Assembly (NCBI GenBank): GCA_004299235.1
Contig: SCQL01000002.1
Location: forward strand, 124,001-188,000
Direction of reading: 5' to 3'
From: a bacterium
Lineage (GTDB): Bacteria > Chloroflexota > Dormibacteria > Dormibacterales > Dormibacteraceae
DNA: 64,000 nucleotides
The first letter of the stretch is position 1, and every line of letters begins with the position of its first letter. The notes beneath the pieces are model-generated. The model was not told where the DNA came from, ran no database searches, and saw only the letters and a list, made by a program, of their open reading frames with translations. Below are positions 38,315-48,265 of the stretch, piece by piece. The position numbers were made by a program, and so were the translations under genes.

Positions 38315-39409
38315 ATGCAGCTGGCCGCCGCTTTATTCGGGATCGCCCTCGTCGCCGTCGTGCTCCGCGACGCCTTCGAGACCGTCATCCTGCCTCGGCG
38401 CGTGGCGGGCCGGGTGCGCGTGTCGAAGATCTTCTACCAGCTCACCTGGAAGCCGTGGGCGGCGGTGGGGCGCCGCATGTCAGCCGGCGACCGGCGCGAG
38501 ACCTTCCTGAGCACCTACGGTCCGATCTCTCTGCTCTTCCTGATCATCCTGTGGGGGGCGATCCTCATCACCGGCTTCGCGCTGCTGCTGTGGTCGGCCG
38601 GATTCGACGCCCGGCTCAACGGCACGACGAGCCTCTACGTCAGCGGGACGACCTTCACGACGCTCGGCATCGGCGACTTCTCGCCGAAGACCGACCTCGC
38701 GCGGTTCCTGACCGTCGTCGAGGCCGGCATGGGCTTCGCCTTTCTCGCGGTCGTCATCTCGTACCTGCCCGTCCTCTATCAGGCGTTCTCCCGGCGCGAA
38801 ACCGCCATCTCGATGCTCGACGAATACGCCGGCTCACCGCCCAGCGCCGGCGACCTGCTGCGCCGCGCCGCCGCGGCGGGCGAGACCGATGAGCTGCGAC
38901 CGCTGATGGCGCGGTGGGAGGAGTGGACCGCGGAGCTCCTCGAGAGCCATCTTTCCTACCAGGTCCTCGGCTACTTCCGGTCGCAGCACGAGAACCAATC
39001 GTGGGTTGCGGCACTGACCGCGATCATGGATTTCGCCACGCTGTGGCAGGCGGCCAAGGCGCATGGGAAGACGTGGCAGGCGCGGCGCGTATACGCGATC
39101 GGCCGTCACGCCCTCGGCGACCTGAGCCAGGTCCTACGCGCGGCGCCGAGGTTCAACGCCCCAGACCGCTTGTCCGAAGCCCAGCTCGTCGCCCTCCACG
39201 AAGCGCTGGCCAGTGCCGGCATCGAGGTGGACCCCGGTGTTTTCCGGGAGCGCCTGAACAGCCTCCGCAAGGGCTACGAGCCCTACGCTGTCGCCCTCAG
39301 CCACGAGCTCCTGATGGACCTCCCTCCTTGGATTCCGCTCGTCGCCCGGAAGGACAACTGGGAGACGACGGCGTGGGAGGGCGCCGCGCCGGGAGAATCT
39401 CTGCACTGA
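38315..39409 (+). CDS. Two-helix ion channel with unusual selectivity filter and large cytoplasmic domain
   Basis: 364 residues. Hydrophobic segments at about 1-17, 68-94 and 135-155 surround a pore loop whose filter reads TTLGIGDFSP (115-124) in place of TVGYGD. The remaining 200 residues are soluble and helical (LDEYAGSPPSAGDLLRRAAA, then LLESHLSYQVLGYFRSQHEN) and conserved-looking. It resembles potassium channel family proteins with a long C-terminal part of unknown role. The Gly-Ile-Gly filter may alter ion preference. 50 bases downstream of the ROK gene. Confidence 0.75.
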   Translation: MQLAAALFGIALVAVVLRDAFETVILPRRVAGRVRVSKIFYQLTWKPWAAVGRRMSAGDRRETFLSTYGPISLLFLIILWGAILITGFALLLWSAGFDARLNGTTSLYVSGTTFTTLGIGDFSPKTDLARFLTVVEAGMGFAFLAVVISYLPVLYQAFSRRETAISMLDEYAGSPPSAGDLLRRAAAAGETDELRPLMARWEEWTAELLESHLSYQVLGYFRSQHENQSWVAALTAIMDFATLWQAAKAHGKTWQARRVYAIGRHALGDLSQVLRAAPRFNAPDRLSEAQLVALHEALASAGIEVDPGVFRERLNSLRKGYEPYAVALSHELLMDLPPWIPLVARKDNWETTAWEGAAPGESLH

Positions 39410-39416
39410 CCGCCCG

Positions 39417-39436
39417 CCTCCCAAGTCGCGGGGAGG
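39417..39436. terminator. Weak hairpin between convergent channel and ABC genes
   Basis: CCTCCC and GGGAGG enclose eight bases. It sits between two gene ends that face each other and could help end both transcripts, but there is no run of T. A similar hairpin (CCCCC/GGGGG at 21249-21266) lies between the GH15 gene and glgB. Confidence 0.3.
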
Positions 39437-39455
39437 GGGGCTGGTGAACGGGTAC

Positions 39456-40223
<768 letters not shown>

Positions 40224-40224
40224 C

Positions 40225-41214
40225 TCACCGGCGCTCGCTGGGCCGGGAGATCGTCGCCTCCCCCGGCATGGGTCGCGGAGCATGGAAGGTGAAGAGCAGG
40301 CTCCGGAACCTCTGGAACGGCGTCGGCGGGAGCTCGCGCTGGGCGCCCCGGCCGTAGTACCGCTCCAGGTAATACTGTCCGACGGTCAGGATCGACGTCA
40401 TGACCAGGTACCAGACGCTGATCACGATGAGCAGCTCGACGACGGCGAAATTCGCGCTCGAGATCTGCTGCGCCCGGGTGAAGAGCTCGGGCACGGTCGC
40501 GACAAAGGCCAGCGAGGTGGTCTTGAGCATCGAGATGGTTTCGTTGCCGGTGGGAGGGATGATCACTCGCATCGCTTGAGGCAGGACGATGCGTTGCATC
40601 ACCTGCAGGCGTGTCATGCCCAGCGCCTGGGCGGCCTCGGTCTGACCGTGTTCGACCGAGATGATGCCGGCGCGGACGATCTCGGCCATGTAAGCGGCCT
40701 CGTTGAAGCCGAGACCGAAGACCGCGGCCATGAATGGCGTCACCAGCACATTGGTGCTCACCTGCCACAGGAGCGGGAAGCCTGGGATGCCCACGCCGAC
40801 GTGGGGAAGCACGAGGGCGAGGTTGAACCAGAAGAAGATCTGGACCAGCACCGGGGTGCCGCGAAAGAACCAGATGTAGAACCAGCTCACCCATGAGACC
40901 ACCGGGTTGGGCGAAAGCCGCATCACGGCCAGGACGACCCCCAGGACGATGCCGATGACCATGGCGAGGACCGTCAGCTCCAGGGTGATGAGGATGCCCT
41001 CGCGGATGAGCCGCTGCACGAGGTATGTCCCCACCACGTTCCAATTCAGGTTGGGCGCCGTGACCATCGTGTAGACGACGTCGGCGGTGATCGCCAGGAC
41101 CGCCGCCGCCGCCACCCACCGCCAGGGGTGACGGACCGGGACCGCCTTGATCGCCTCCGGCCGCCGTCCAGCTGTCGGGCCGTGGAGCGGCGGGCCGGTG
41201 GCGATCTCGGTCAT
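40225..41214 (-). CDS. Polar amino acid ABC transporter permease
   Basis: 329 residues with about six membrane segments and the permease loop [38 protein letters not shown] is the conserved stretch of His/Gln/Glu/Arg/opine permeases. Longer than many GlnP-type proteins because of an N-terminal cytoplasmic segment and an additional first helix. A single permease implies a homodimer in the complex. Confidence 0.9.
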   Translation of the reverse strand: MTEIATGPPLHGPTAGRRPEAIKAVPVRHPWRWVAAAAVLAITADVVYTMVTAPNLNWNVVGTYLVQRLIREGILITLELTVLAMVIGIVLGVVLAVMRLSPNPVVSWVSWFYIWFFRGTPVLVQIFFWFNLALVLPHVGVGIPGFPLLWQVSTNVLVTPFMAAVFGLGFNEAAYMAEIVRAGIISVEHGQTEAAQALGMTRLQVMQRIVLPQAMRVIIPPTGNETISMLKTTSLAFVATVPELFTRAQQISSANFAVVELLIVISVWYLVMTSILTVGQYYLERYYGRGAQRELPPTPFQRFRSLLFTFHAPRPMPGEATISRPSERR

Positions 41215-41266
41215 TTAGTTGGCATTCGCTGAATCCAGCTGGTCGGGGACCTTGACTCTGACGACC

Positions 41267-42256
41267 TCAGTACGAAGGCACGCAGCTGGGGCCGATGGAG
41301 TTGTTGTTGTTGAGCGCCACATCCGAGCTGGCGATGGCGCCGTCATCGACGCCCCAGGTCTTGAGGATGTTGGCGTAGTAGCCGTTGTTGTCGATCAGGT
41401 ACTTGACGGCGTCCGTGATGGGCTTCTCCAGCGGGCTGCCCTTGACCACGGCGATGCCGTAGGGCGAGACGCTGCACGCCTGGCCGGCGATCTTCAGCTT
41501 GCCATTGGACTGCTTCACCTGGTAGTCGGCGACGGGCTGGTCGAGCCAGCCGAAGTCGGCACGGCCGGAGAGCAGCGCTGAGTTGGCCTCGGTCTGGGTG
41601 GCAAAGCTGAGCACGTTGATGGGCTGCTTGCCTGCCGCCTGGCAGTTGTCCTTGTCACCTGAGATCGCGGTGCCGCCGACCTGCTTGCCCATGTAGCCCC
41701 AGGCATCGGACTCCTCGGTCGTCCCTGACTCCACCGCGACGTTGTGGCCGCACATGTCGGCGGCCGTGCTGATCGTCGGCCCGCCAACCTTGGCCAGCCA
41801 GGATTCGCCGGCCTTGTAATAGGTGATGAAGTCGATGCCGCCAGTCTCCCGCGCCTGAGTTGGGGTCCAGCTTGAGATGCTGAGGACGTAGCGCGGCTTG
41901 TCCCCACCGGCGACCTCGCTCGGCGTGCTGGCCTTGAGCTGGGCGATGATGTCGTCAAAGGTCACGTTGTTGAAGGTGCAGGCGACGCCCATGACCTTGC
42001 AGATGGCGTTGCCGAAGTCGATGTCCCAGCCCGTGATGGCGCCGGTTTCCGGGTTGACGAACTCATTGGGTGCGTACGTGGCGTCGACGGCGATCTGGAA
42101 CGGCGCCAGGGCCTTCATCTCCGCGGGCACCTCGCTAGCGATGCTGTCGACTTTGGCGGGGCCGCCCGAGGTCGCCGGGGTCGTCGCCGGCGCGCCGCCG
42201 CAGGCGGTCAGCATGATCGTGGCCGCGAGCGCCAACAGGGGTTTACGTGGGTTCAT
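41267..42256 (-). CDS. Polar amino acid ABC transporter substrate-binding lipoprotein
   Basis: 329 residues. The signal peptide ends with MLTAC (Cys19), marking a lipoprotein. Type II binding-protein fold: FQIAVDATYAPNEFVNPETG and GWDIDFGNAICKVMGVACTF, then WLDQPVADYQV. An internal insert with cysteines (DMCGHNVAVESG, NCQAAGKQ) may be disulfide-bonded outside the cell. AAGGAGAGG eight bases before the ATG. First gene of the operon. Confidence 0.9.
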   Translation of the reverse strand: MNPRKPLLALAATIMLTACGGAPATTPATSGGPAKVDSIASEVPAEMKALAPFQIAVDATYAPNEFVNPETGAITGWDIDFGNAICKVMGVACTFNNVTFDDIIAQLKASTPSEVAGGDKPRYVLSISSWTPTQARETGGIDFITYYKAGESWLAKVGGPTISTAADMCGHNVAVESGTTEESDAWGYMGKQVGGTAISGDKDNCQAAGKQPINVLSFATQTEANSALLSGRADFGWLDQPVADYQVKQSNGKLKIAGQACSVSPYGIAVVKGSPLEKPITDAVKYLIDNNGYYANILKTWGVDDGAIASSDVALNNNNSIGPSCVPSY

Positions 42257-42296
42257 CGCTTACCTCTCCTTCGCAGCACTTTCTGGAATCGGCCGA

Positions 42297-42302
42297 ATTG
42301 TA
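42297..42302 (-). promoter_or_regulatory. Candidate -10 box of the amino acid importer operon
   Basis: TACAAT on the minus strand lies 41 bases upstream of the binding-protein ATG and matches TATAAT at five of six positions. I see no good -35. The opposite strand carries TATGAT at 42351-42356, 11 bases before the next rightward gene, which may be its -10 for a nearly leaderless message. Confidence 0.4.
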
Positions 42303-42367
42303 AGCCGCGTCATCTACGGTCTGCTGACGAGGACTTGAGGTCGGGTTGCCTATGATCGTGAACGACG

Positions 42368-42991
42368 ATGGGTAGGCGGACCTGGTTGGTGCTGGCCGGC
42401 GTGGCGGTGCTCGGCTCCCAGGCGGGACACCTGCTCGCCTATCAGCTCCGCTTTGGAGCGGCGGCGCAGCAGTTGCAGAGCGCGGGCGTCCACGCTTACT
42501 TCCCGGCGCTGGCCAAGACCAGCCTCGGCGTGCTTGGGTCGGCTCTCGTCGCCGGTCTTTTCATGATCGGCCTCGCTCGAATCCTGAGCGGCCGGCCGGC
42601 GATCCGGGGCGCGGGGCCGTCATGCCTGCGGCTGCTGGCCGCGCTTTACACGGTGCAGCTCGCCTTGTTCGCCGGCCAGGAGGCCGGCGAGGCCATGGCG
42701 GCCGGCGCGCCCGTCGCTTCCGCCGCTCATCTCATCCTGTGGGGGACTCTGGGCCAGCTTCCCGTCGCGGCCGTCGCCGCCATGGCTCTGTGGTGGCTGC
42801 TGGCGCGCTTCGAGTCGGCGGTGAGCGAAATCAGAGTTGCTTTCCGCATCGCGCCGCCCGCGCACCTGGTGCTCGCGGTCGAGGTCAGCATGTGGCGGAC
42901 CCCCAACGCGGCCCTCCTGCTCTCGCGCGTCGCGGGACCATCGCTCGCCAAGCGGGGGCCGCCATCCTCCTTGCGTTTCAGCTCGAACTGA
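42368..42991 (+). CDS. Membrane protein of the copper-linked set, unknown function
   Basis: 207 residues. Hydrophobic segments near 5-20, 48-70, 86-104 and 118-146 indicate four membrane helices; His21 (GSQAGHLLAYQ) and His42 are near the membrane face. The C-terminal 60 residues are soluble. No family recognised. It precedes a cupredoxin-like protein (41 bases), a large membrane protein and a CtaG homolog, so a role in copper import or oxidase assembly is inferred. Confidence 0.6.
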   Translation: MGRRTWLVLAGVAVLGSQAGHLLAYQLRFGAAAQQLQSAGVHAYFPALAKTSLGVLGSALVAGLFMIGLARILSGRPAIRGAGPSCLRLLAALYTVQLALFAGQEAGEAMAAGAPVASAAHLILWGTLGQLPVAAVAAMALWWLLARFESAVSEIRVAFRIAPPAHLVLAVEVSMWRTPNAALLLSRVAGPSLAKRGPPSSLRFSSN

Positions 42992-43032
42992 TCGCAACGC
43001 GCCCTCGCGCGCGCATTTAAAAGGAGGAAGTC

Positions 43033-43392
43033 GTGAACCGTACGCGGATTGGCATCGTCATCGGCGTGCTCGTCGTCTTTGCCGCCGCCGGCGGATATCT
43101 GATCTTTGGCGGCCACCAAGCCCCGAGCGAGCACCGCACCTTTGATGTGACCGTCACCGGGGCCAGGGCCATGTCGCCAAGCCACCTCTCAGCTCATCAG
43201 AACGACACGATCACCATCAACCTCAAAAGCGACATCGACGGGGAGGTGCATCTCCACGGCTACGACCTCCACTTCGACACCAGGGCCGGCGAGACGGTCA
43301 GCCACACGTTCAAAGCCGGCACCACATGCACCTGCGACATCGAGTGGGAGAGCACCGGCACGCCCCTCGGCACGCTGGTGGTGAGCCCCTGA
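43033..43392 (+). CDS. Cupredoxin-like secreted or membrane-anchored protein
   Basis: 119 residues, GTG start with AGGAGGAAG nearby. One N-terminal membrane helix (IGIVIGVLVVFAAAGGYLIF) anchors a beta-sandwich of cupredoxin type facing outwards: HLSAHQNDTITINLKSDIDG, EVHLHGYDLHFDTRAG, then a TTCTCDIEWE segment. His residues near 75-80 and the two Cys could bind copper, but the final His/Met of a blue-copper site is not evident, since the end reads STGTPLGTLVV. More likely a copper-handling scaffold than an electron carrier. Confidence 0.68.
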   Translation: MNRTRIGIVIGVLVVFAAAGGYLIFGGHQAPSEHRTFDVTVTGARAMSPSHLSAHQNDTITINLKSDIDGEVHLHGYDLHFDTRAGETVSHTFKAGTTCTCDIEWESTGTPLGTLVVSP

Positions 43393-44780
43393 TGCTCGCC
43401 ACCGGAATCCTTCTCCACGGCTTCGGCGTGCGCTATGACCTGCCCATCTCGCTTGCCCTCTACCTGTACGCCGCCGCCGGCGTGGTGGTCATCTCGTTCG
43501 TGCTGGTCGTCCTGTTCGCGGGCGACCAGGTCGGCTCGAAAGCTCTCCGGTACCCCCGCCGCGCGCTGCCGTTCCTGCTCCCGATCGCGCGCTCCGCCTG
43601 GCCGCGCGCCCTCGGTGGCCTGATCGGAGTGGCGGCCCTGCTGGCGATCATCGTCAGCGGGTGGCTGGGCTCGAAGGACCCCACCCGCAACCCCGCCGAG
43701 TACCTGACCTGGATCTACTTCTGGTCGGCGACGTTCATCCTTTCCGGGCTCGTCGGCAACCTGTGGGCCCTGCTCAACCCGTGGGCCGCGATCTACGACG
43801 GCCTCCGGTTGGCGCGGCTCAAACCGGTATGGAAGCTGCCGGAGATCGGCGTGTGGCCGGCCGCGGCCGCCTACTTCTCGTTCGCCTGCCTGGAGCTCAC
43901 CAGCGGCATGGCCAACCGGCCATGGCTGGTCGCCGCCGTGGCGGTGATCTACTCGGGGGCGACCCTGGCCGGGATGATCCTGTTCGGCCGCGACCAGTGG
44001 CTCGAGCACGGCGAAGGCTTCACCGTGCTCTTCAGCATCGTCGGCCGGTTCGGTCCCGTCGAGACCGAACGCGACGGATCGGGCGGCGTCGCGATGGTCT
44101 GGCTCCGACCGTGGGGGGTGGGACTGCTCAAGCCGTCACCCACCGGTTGGGACCGCGTCGTCTTCGTCATCCTGATGCTCAGCACCCTCGCCTTCGACGG
44201 CATCATCGCCACGCCCGCCTGGCAGGATTTCACGATCACGCTGGAGCCGATCTGGGTGCCCCTGGGCGCATTCGGCTTCTTCTTCGTCCGCACGCTGGGG
44301 CTGCTGCTCCTGACGAGCGCATTTCTTCTCGTCTTCATCGCGTTCATGGAGCTGGTCGTCTACTTCGGCAGCCGCAAGGTCGACCTGAAGGCGACCGTCT
44401 CCGCTTTTGCCCTCACTCTGGTGCCGATCGCGCTCGTGTACAACGCGGCGCACAACTACAGCTACGTGATGGTGCAGTCGCAGGGCCTGATCCCCCTGCT
44501 CAACGACCCGCTCGCCCGGGGCTGGCACCTGTGGCCGGCCGTCGCGAACCTGAAACCCAGCTTCGCGTTCGCCCAGGCCTCGACCGTCTGGTATGCGCAG
44601 GTGATTCTGATCGTCCTCGGGCACGTGGTCGCCGTGTATCTCTCGCACCTGCGTGCGGGTGAGCGGTTCCGCACCGCTCAGCGCGCGCTGCTGAGCCAGT
44701 ACCCCATGCTGCTGCTGATGGTCATGTACACGATGACGAGCCTGTGGATCCTCGCCCAGCCCATCACCCGGGAATCGTGA
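43392..44780 (+). CDS. Large polytopic membrane protein of the copper-linked set
   Basis: 462 residues; the ATG shares its first base with the preceding stop (TGATG), so it is translationally coupled to the cupredoxin. Eleven or so hydrophobic segments with SKDPTRNPAEYLTWIYFWSA and GNLWALLNPWAAIYD as the most conserved-looking loops, plus HNYSYVMVQSQGLIPLLNDP near the C-terminus. I do not know a characterised homolog; similar proteins occur beside cupredoxins and CtaG in related genomes, to my recollection. Transport of copper or another metal to an extracytoplasmic enzyme is a reasonable guess. Confidence 0.65.
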   Translation: MLATGILLHGFGVRYDLPISLALYLYAAAGVVVISFVLVVLFAGDQVGSKALRYPRRALPFLLPIARSAWPRALGGLIGVAALLAIIVSGWLGSKDPTRNPAEYLTWIYFWSATFILSGLVGNLWALLNPWAAIYDGLRLARLKPVWKLPEIGVWPAAAAYFSFACLELTSGMANRPWLVAAVAVIYSGATLAGMILFGRDQWLEHGEGFTVLFSIVGRFGPVETERDGSGGVAMVWLRPWGVGLLKPSPTGWDRVVFVILMLSTLAFDGIIATPAWQDFTITLEPIWVPLGAFGFFFVRTLGLLLLTSAFLLVFIAFMELVVYFGSRKVDLKATVSAFALTLVPIALVYNAAHNYSYVMVQSQGLIPLLNDPLARGWHLWPAVANLKPSFAFAQASTVWYAQVILIVLGHVVAVYLSHLRAGERFRTAQRALLSQYPMLLLMVMYTMTSLWILAQPITRES

Positions 44781-44827
44781 TGCTGAATCGCCCCCCGGGA
44801 GAACCCACCAAGCCGATGCGCTAGGCG

Positions 44828-44850
44828 CGGGGAGAGGACTAGGGTGAGGG
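44828..44850. repeat. Intergenic GC repeat, copy 2
   Basis: CGGGGAGAGG, three variable bases, then AGGGTGAGGG, matching the copy at 30139-30164. It lies directly in front of the ctaG GTG at 44852 and supplies its GA-rich ribosome site. Confidence 0.5.
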
Positions 44851-44851
44851 C

Positions 44852-45640
44852 GTGGTGAGCTGGCCGCTCGATCCCACCGTCGACGCGGGCCTCATCGCCC
44901 TCTTCCTGGGCCACGCGTGGCTCGCGAGCCGCGTCGCCGATACGCGGCCCAAGCACACCTTCTACTTCGGCCTCGGCCTCATCACCTTGTGGGTCGCGCT
45001 GGAGACGCCGATCGACGTCCTCAGCGACCACTATCTGGACAGCGTCCACATGCTGCAGCACGTGCTGCTCGGCTTTGTCGCGCCGCCGCTCATGCTCCTG
45101 GGGCTGTCGGGCGAGATGGTGGCGCGCCTCGTGCGCGTGCCCGGGGTCCGCGGCGTGACCGAGCCGGTGCCGGCCCAGCTCATCGCCGGCCTGGTGATGA
45201 TCGCCTGGCATGTGCCGCCGCTCTACGAAGCCACGCTCCACTCGGAGTCGCTCCACGTCGTCGAGCACCTGATGTTCATCGCCGCCGGGGCCGCGATGTA
45301 CTGGCCGATCCTCGAAGCGACCTCGGCCCAGGCACGCTGGCCACTGTCGCCCGGCGCCAAGCTCGTCTACATGCTGGTCGCGACGCTGCCTCAGGACGGG
45401 GTCGCCCTCGTCTTCATCTTTTCACGCGCCCCCTTCTACGACTTCTACACCCACGTGCCGAGGCTCATCCCGTCGCTCACCCCGCTCATCGACCAGACCA
45501 TCGCGGGCGCCGTGCTGATGACCCTGGGCAAGGCCACCTTGGCGGTCGCCGCCATGGCCGTCTTCTTCCGCTGGTTCAGCGTCGAGCACCGTGAGGACAT
45601 GGCGCGGCCGGCGAAAACCGGATCCTCGATCCGAGGCTAA
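44852..45640 (+). CDS. ctaG: Cytochrome c oxidase assembly factor, Caa3_CtaG family
   Basis: 262 residues with seven hydrophobic segments and the histidine-bearing motifs of the Caa3-type CtaG family: MLQHVLLGFVAPPLMLLG, AWHVPPLYEATLHSE and VEHLMFIAAGAAMYWPI. Such proteins insert copper into aa3/caa3 oxidases. Two GTG codons in a row make the start uncertain by one residue. A dispersed GA-rich repeat forms its ribosome site. No oxidase subunit genes are within the window. Confidence 0.85.
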   Translation: MVSWPLDPTVDAGLIALFLGHAWLASRVADTRPKHTFYFGLGLITLWVALETPIDVLSDHYLDSVHMLQHVLLGFVAPPLMLLGLSGEMVARLVRVPGVRGVTEPVPAQLIAGLVMIAWHVPPLYEATLHSESLHVVEHLMFIAAGAAMYWPILEATSAQARWPLSPGAKLVYMLVATLPQDGVALVFIFSRAPFYDFYTHVPRLIPSLTPLIDQTIAGAVLMTLGKATLAVAAMAVFFRWFSVEHREDMARPAKTGSSIRG

Positions 45641-45696
45641 AATCGCGGAGAAGTGGGGTGCTTGGGGGCGCGCAGGGCGCACACTGACGAACGGCG

Positions 45697-47061
45697 ATGA
45701 AGTACTACGAGAGCATTCTCGACATCGTCGGCAACACCCCCCTGGTGCGGCTGCACAAGGTCACCCAGGGCCTCAAGCCCCTCGTCCTGGCCAAGCTCGA
45801 ACAGCTCAACCCGGGCGGCAGTGTCAAGGACCGGATCGGGTTGACCATGATCGAAGAGGCCGAGCGCAGCGGCCTGCTCCGGCCCGGCGGCACCATCATC
45901 GAGCCGACCTCCGGCAACACGGGCCACGGTCTCGCCATGGTGGCCGCGATCAAGGGCTACAAGATGATCTTCGTCATGCCGGACAAGATGTCGGCGGAGA
46001 AGATCAGCCTCCTGAAGGCCTACGGCGCTGAGGTCGTCGTGTGCCCGACCAACGTCGAGCGCTCGTCGCCGCAGTCCTACTACTCGGTGGCGGACCGGCT
46101 CGCGCGCGAGGTCCCCGGCGCTTTCCAACCCAACCAGTACTTCAACCCGCGCAACCCCGAGGCCCACTACCGCACGACCGGGCCGGAGATCTGGCAGCAG
46201 ACCGAGGGTCGCGTCGGCGTTTTCGTCGCCGGCATGGGGACGGGCGGCACGATCAGCGGCGTGGCGAAATATCTGAAGGAGCAAAAACCATCGGTCCACG
46301 TGGTCGGCGCCGACCCTGAGGGCTCCCTGTACTCCGGGCCGATCGCGCCCTACAAGGTGGAGGGCGTCGGCGAGGACTTCATGCCCGGGACGATGGACAT
46401 CAAGATCGTCGACCAGATCGTCCAGGTCACCGACAAGCAGTCGTTCGTGGCGGCGCGGCGGCTGGCGCGCGAGGAAGGGATCCTGGTCGGCGGCTCGTCG
46501 GGCCTGGCGCTGCACGGCGCGCTCGAGGTGGCGCGTGAGCGAGGCCCGGACGACGTCATCGTCGTGCTCTTCCCGGACACCGGCCGCAACTACCTGAGCA
46601 AGTTCTTCAACGACGAGTGGATGCGCCAGAACGGCTACCTGGCGCGGCTGGGCGCGGTGCGCATTCGCGAAGTCCTGGCCGCACATCCGCAGGGACTGCC
46701 GGCGCTGGTGACCGTGCAGTCGGGGCGGTCCGTGGGCGAGGCCATTGACCTGATGCAGCAGTACGGCATCTCGCAGCTGCCGGTGGTCGAGGAGTCCAAC
46801 GGCCAGGGCGTAGTCGGCACGCTGCAGGAGCGCACGCTGCTGGATCGCGTGTACCGTGACCCGGGCGTGGTCACGACCGCCGTTTCCGCCGCCATGGACG
46901 CACCCCTCAGCCAGGTGGGCGTCGATTCGTCGCTGGACGACGCTTTCGAACCGCTGTTGCGCGGCGAGCAGGCGGTGCTGGTCGTCGAGGCGGGGCAGCC
47001 GGTGGCCGTGATCACGCGCGCCGACCTGCTCGAGTTCGTCGCCCACCGCGGCCAGGGCTGA
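45697..47061 (+). CDS. cbs: Cystathionine beta-synthase
   Basis: 454 residues. The PLP fold includes Lys44 in NPGGSVKDRIG, PTSGNTGHGLAM and GMGTGGTISGVAKYL; after residue 330 two CBS domains follow (AHPQGLPALVTVQSGRSVGE, then AAMDAPLSQVGVDSSLDDAF), which distinguish it from plain cysteine synthase. It condenses serine and homocysteine, the first step of reverse transsulfuration. A TAAAAT at 45639-45644 may be its -10. The next gene, two bases downstream, encodes the partner enzyme. Confidence 0.9.
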   Translation: MKYYESILDIVGNTPLVRLHKVTQGLKPLVLAKLEQLNPGGSVKDRIGLTMIEEAERSGLLRPGGTIIEPTSGNTGHGLAMVAAIKGYKMIFVMPDKMSAEKISLLKAYGAEVVVCPTNVERSSPQSYYSVADRLAREVPGAFQPNQYFNPRNPEAHYRTTGPEIWQQTEGRVGVFVAGMGTGGTISGVAKYLKEQKPSVHVVGADPEGSLYSGPIAPYKVEGVGEDFMPGTMDIKIVDQIVQVTDKQSFVAARRLAREEGILVGGSSGLALHGALEVARERGPDDVIVVLFPDTGRNYLSKFFNDEWMRQNGYLARLGAVRIREVLAAHPQGLPALVTVQSGRSVGEAIDLMQQYGISQLPVVEESNGQGVVGTLQERTLLDRVYRDPGVVTTAVSAAMDAPLSQVGVDSSLDDAFEPLLRGEQAVLVVEAGQPVAVITRADLLEFVAHRGQG

Positions 47062-47063
47062 TC

Positions 47064-48239
47064 TTGGGGAGCGACGGCGACGGCAAGGATGCTTGGGGGT
47101 TTGCCACGCGTGCGCTGCACATCGGCCAGGGGCCTGACCCGGCCACCGGCGCGGTCGTCCAGCCGATCCACCTGGCGACGACCTACGCGCAGCAGGGGGT
47201 AGGCCGCCACCGGGGTTTCGAGTACTCGCGCTCCGGCAACCCGACCCGGCAGGCGCTGGAGGAGTGCCTGGCCGGGCTGGAGGACGCCAAGCATTGCCTC
47301 GCCTTCTCGTCCGGGCTGGGCGCCGAGACCACGCTGCTGCTCCTGCTCAGCCCAGGCGACCACGTGGTCTACATGGAAGACGTTTACGGCGGCACCTTCC
47401 GGCTCTTCGACAAGGTGATGAAGCGCTACGGCCTCAGCTTCAGCGCCGTCGATGCCGGCGACATCGAAGCCGTCGAACGCTCGATGACGCCGGCGACGCG
47501 GTTGGTGTGGCTGGAGTCACCGAGCAATCCGCTCCTTCGCGTGGTGGACATCGATGCGGTGAGCGAGGTCGCGCACAGCCACGGTGCGATGGTTGGCGTC
47601 GACAACACCTTCGCGACGCCCTACCTGCAGCAGCCGCTGCACCTCGGCGCGGACCTGGTCGTCCACAGCTCGACCAAATACATCGGTGGGCACAGCGATG
47701 TCGTGGGCGGCGCGGTCATGACCGACAACGACGAACTGGAGGAGCGGCTGCGATTCCACCAGAACGCGGTCGGCGCCGTGCCCTCGCCGTTTGACTGCTG
47801 GCTGTTGCTGCGCGGCATCAAAACGCTGGCGCTGCGGGTCGAGCGTCAGAGCCAGAACGCGATGGAGATCGCCGGCGCCCTCGCGGCGAATAGGTCGGTC
47901 GTCCGCGTGCATTACCCGGGCTTGGAATCGCACCCTAATCGCGCGGTCGCCGCGCGTCAGATGCGGATGTTCGGCGGCATGGTGAGCTTTGAGGTCGCGG
48001 ACGAGGCGACGGCATTCCGGACGCTCGAGCGGCTCAAGCTGTTCGCGCTGGCCGAGTCGCTGGGGGCGGTCGAATCGCTGGCCGAGCATCCCGCGCGCAT
48101 GACGCATGCGTCGATGCCGCCCAGTGAGCGAGAGCGGGCGGGCGTGGGCGATGGGCTGATCCGGCTGTCGGTCGGCGTTGAGGACGTTGCCGACCTGATC
48201 GCGGACCTGGAGTCCGCCCTGTCCGGCCGCGCGACGTAG
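47064..48239 (+). CDS. Cystathionine gamma-lyase / gamma-synthase
   Basis: 391 residues from TTG 47064. Cys/Met-metabolism PLP enzyme with FEYSRSGNPTRQALEECLA, PLP lysine at 205 in HSSTKYIGGHSD and SLGAVESLAEHPARMTH. Placed two bases after cystathionine beta-synthase, so it most likely cleaves cystathionine to cysteine; gamma-synthase activity in methionine synthesis uses the same fold and cannot be excluded. Confidence 0.88.
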   Translation: MGSDGDGKDAWGFATRALHIGQGPDPATGAVVQPIHLATTYAQQGVGRHRGFEYSRSGNPTRQALEECLAGLEDAKHCLAFSSGLGAETTLLLLLSPGDHVVYMEDVYGGTFRLFDKVMKRYGLSFSAVDAGDIEAVERSMTPATRLVWLESPSNPLLRVVDIDAVSEVAHSHGAMVGVDNTFATPYLQQPLHLGADLVVHSSTKYIGGHSDVVGGAVMTDNDELEERLRFHQNAVGAVPSPFDCWLLLRGIKTLALRVERQSQNAMEIAGALAANRSVVRVHYPGLESHPNRAVAARQMRMFGGMVSFEVADEATAFRTLERLKLFALAESLGAVESLAEHPARMTHASMPPSERERAGVGDGLIRLSVGVEDVADLIADLESALSGRAT

Positions 48240-48265
48240 CGCCGTTTCCGCATACGATTTCCGCG

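Noticed and set aside
39411-39440. A strong bidirectional terminator between the channel gene and the amino acid importer
   Set aside because: A CCTCCC/GGGAGG hairpin exists but has no T tract on either strand, so it is listed only at low confidence.
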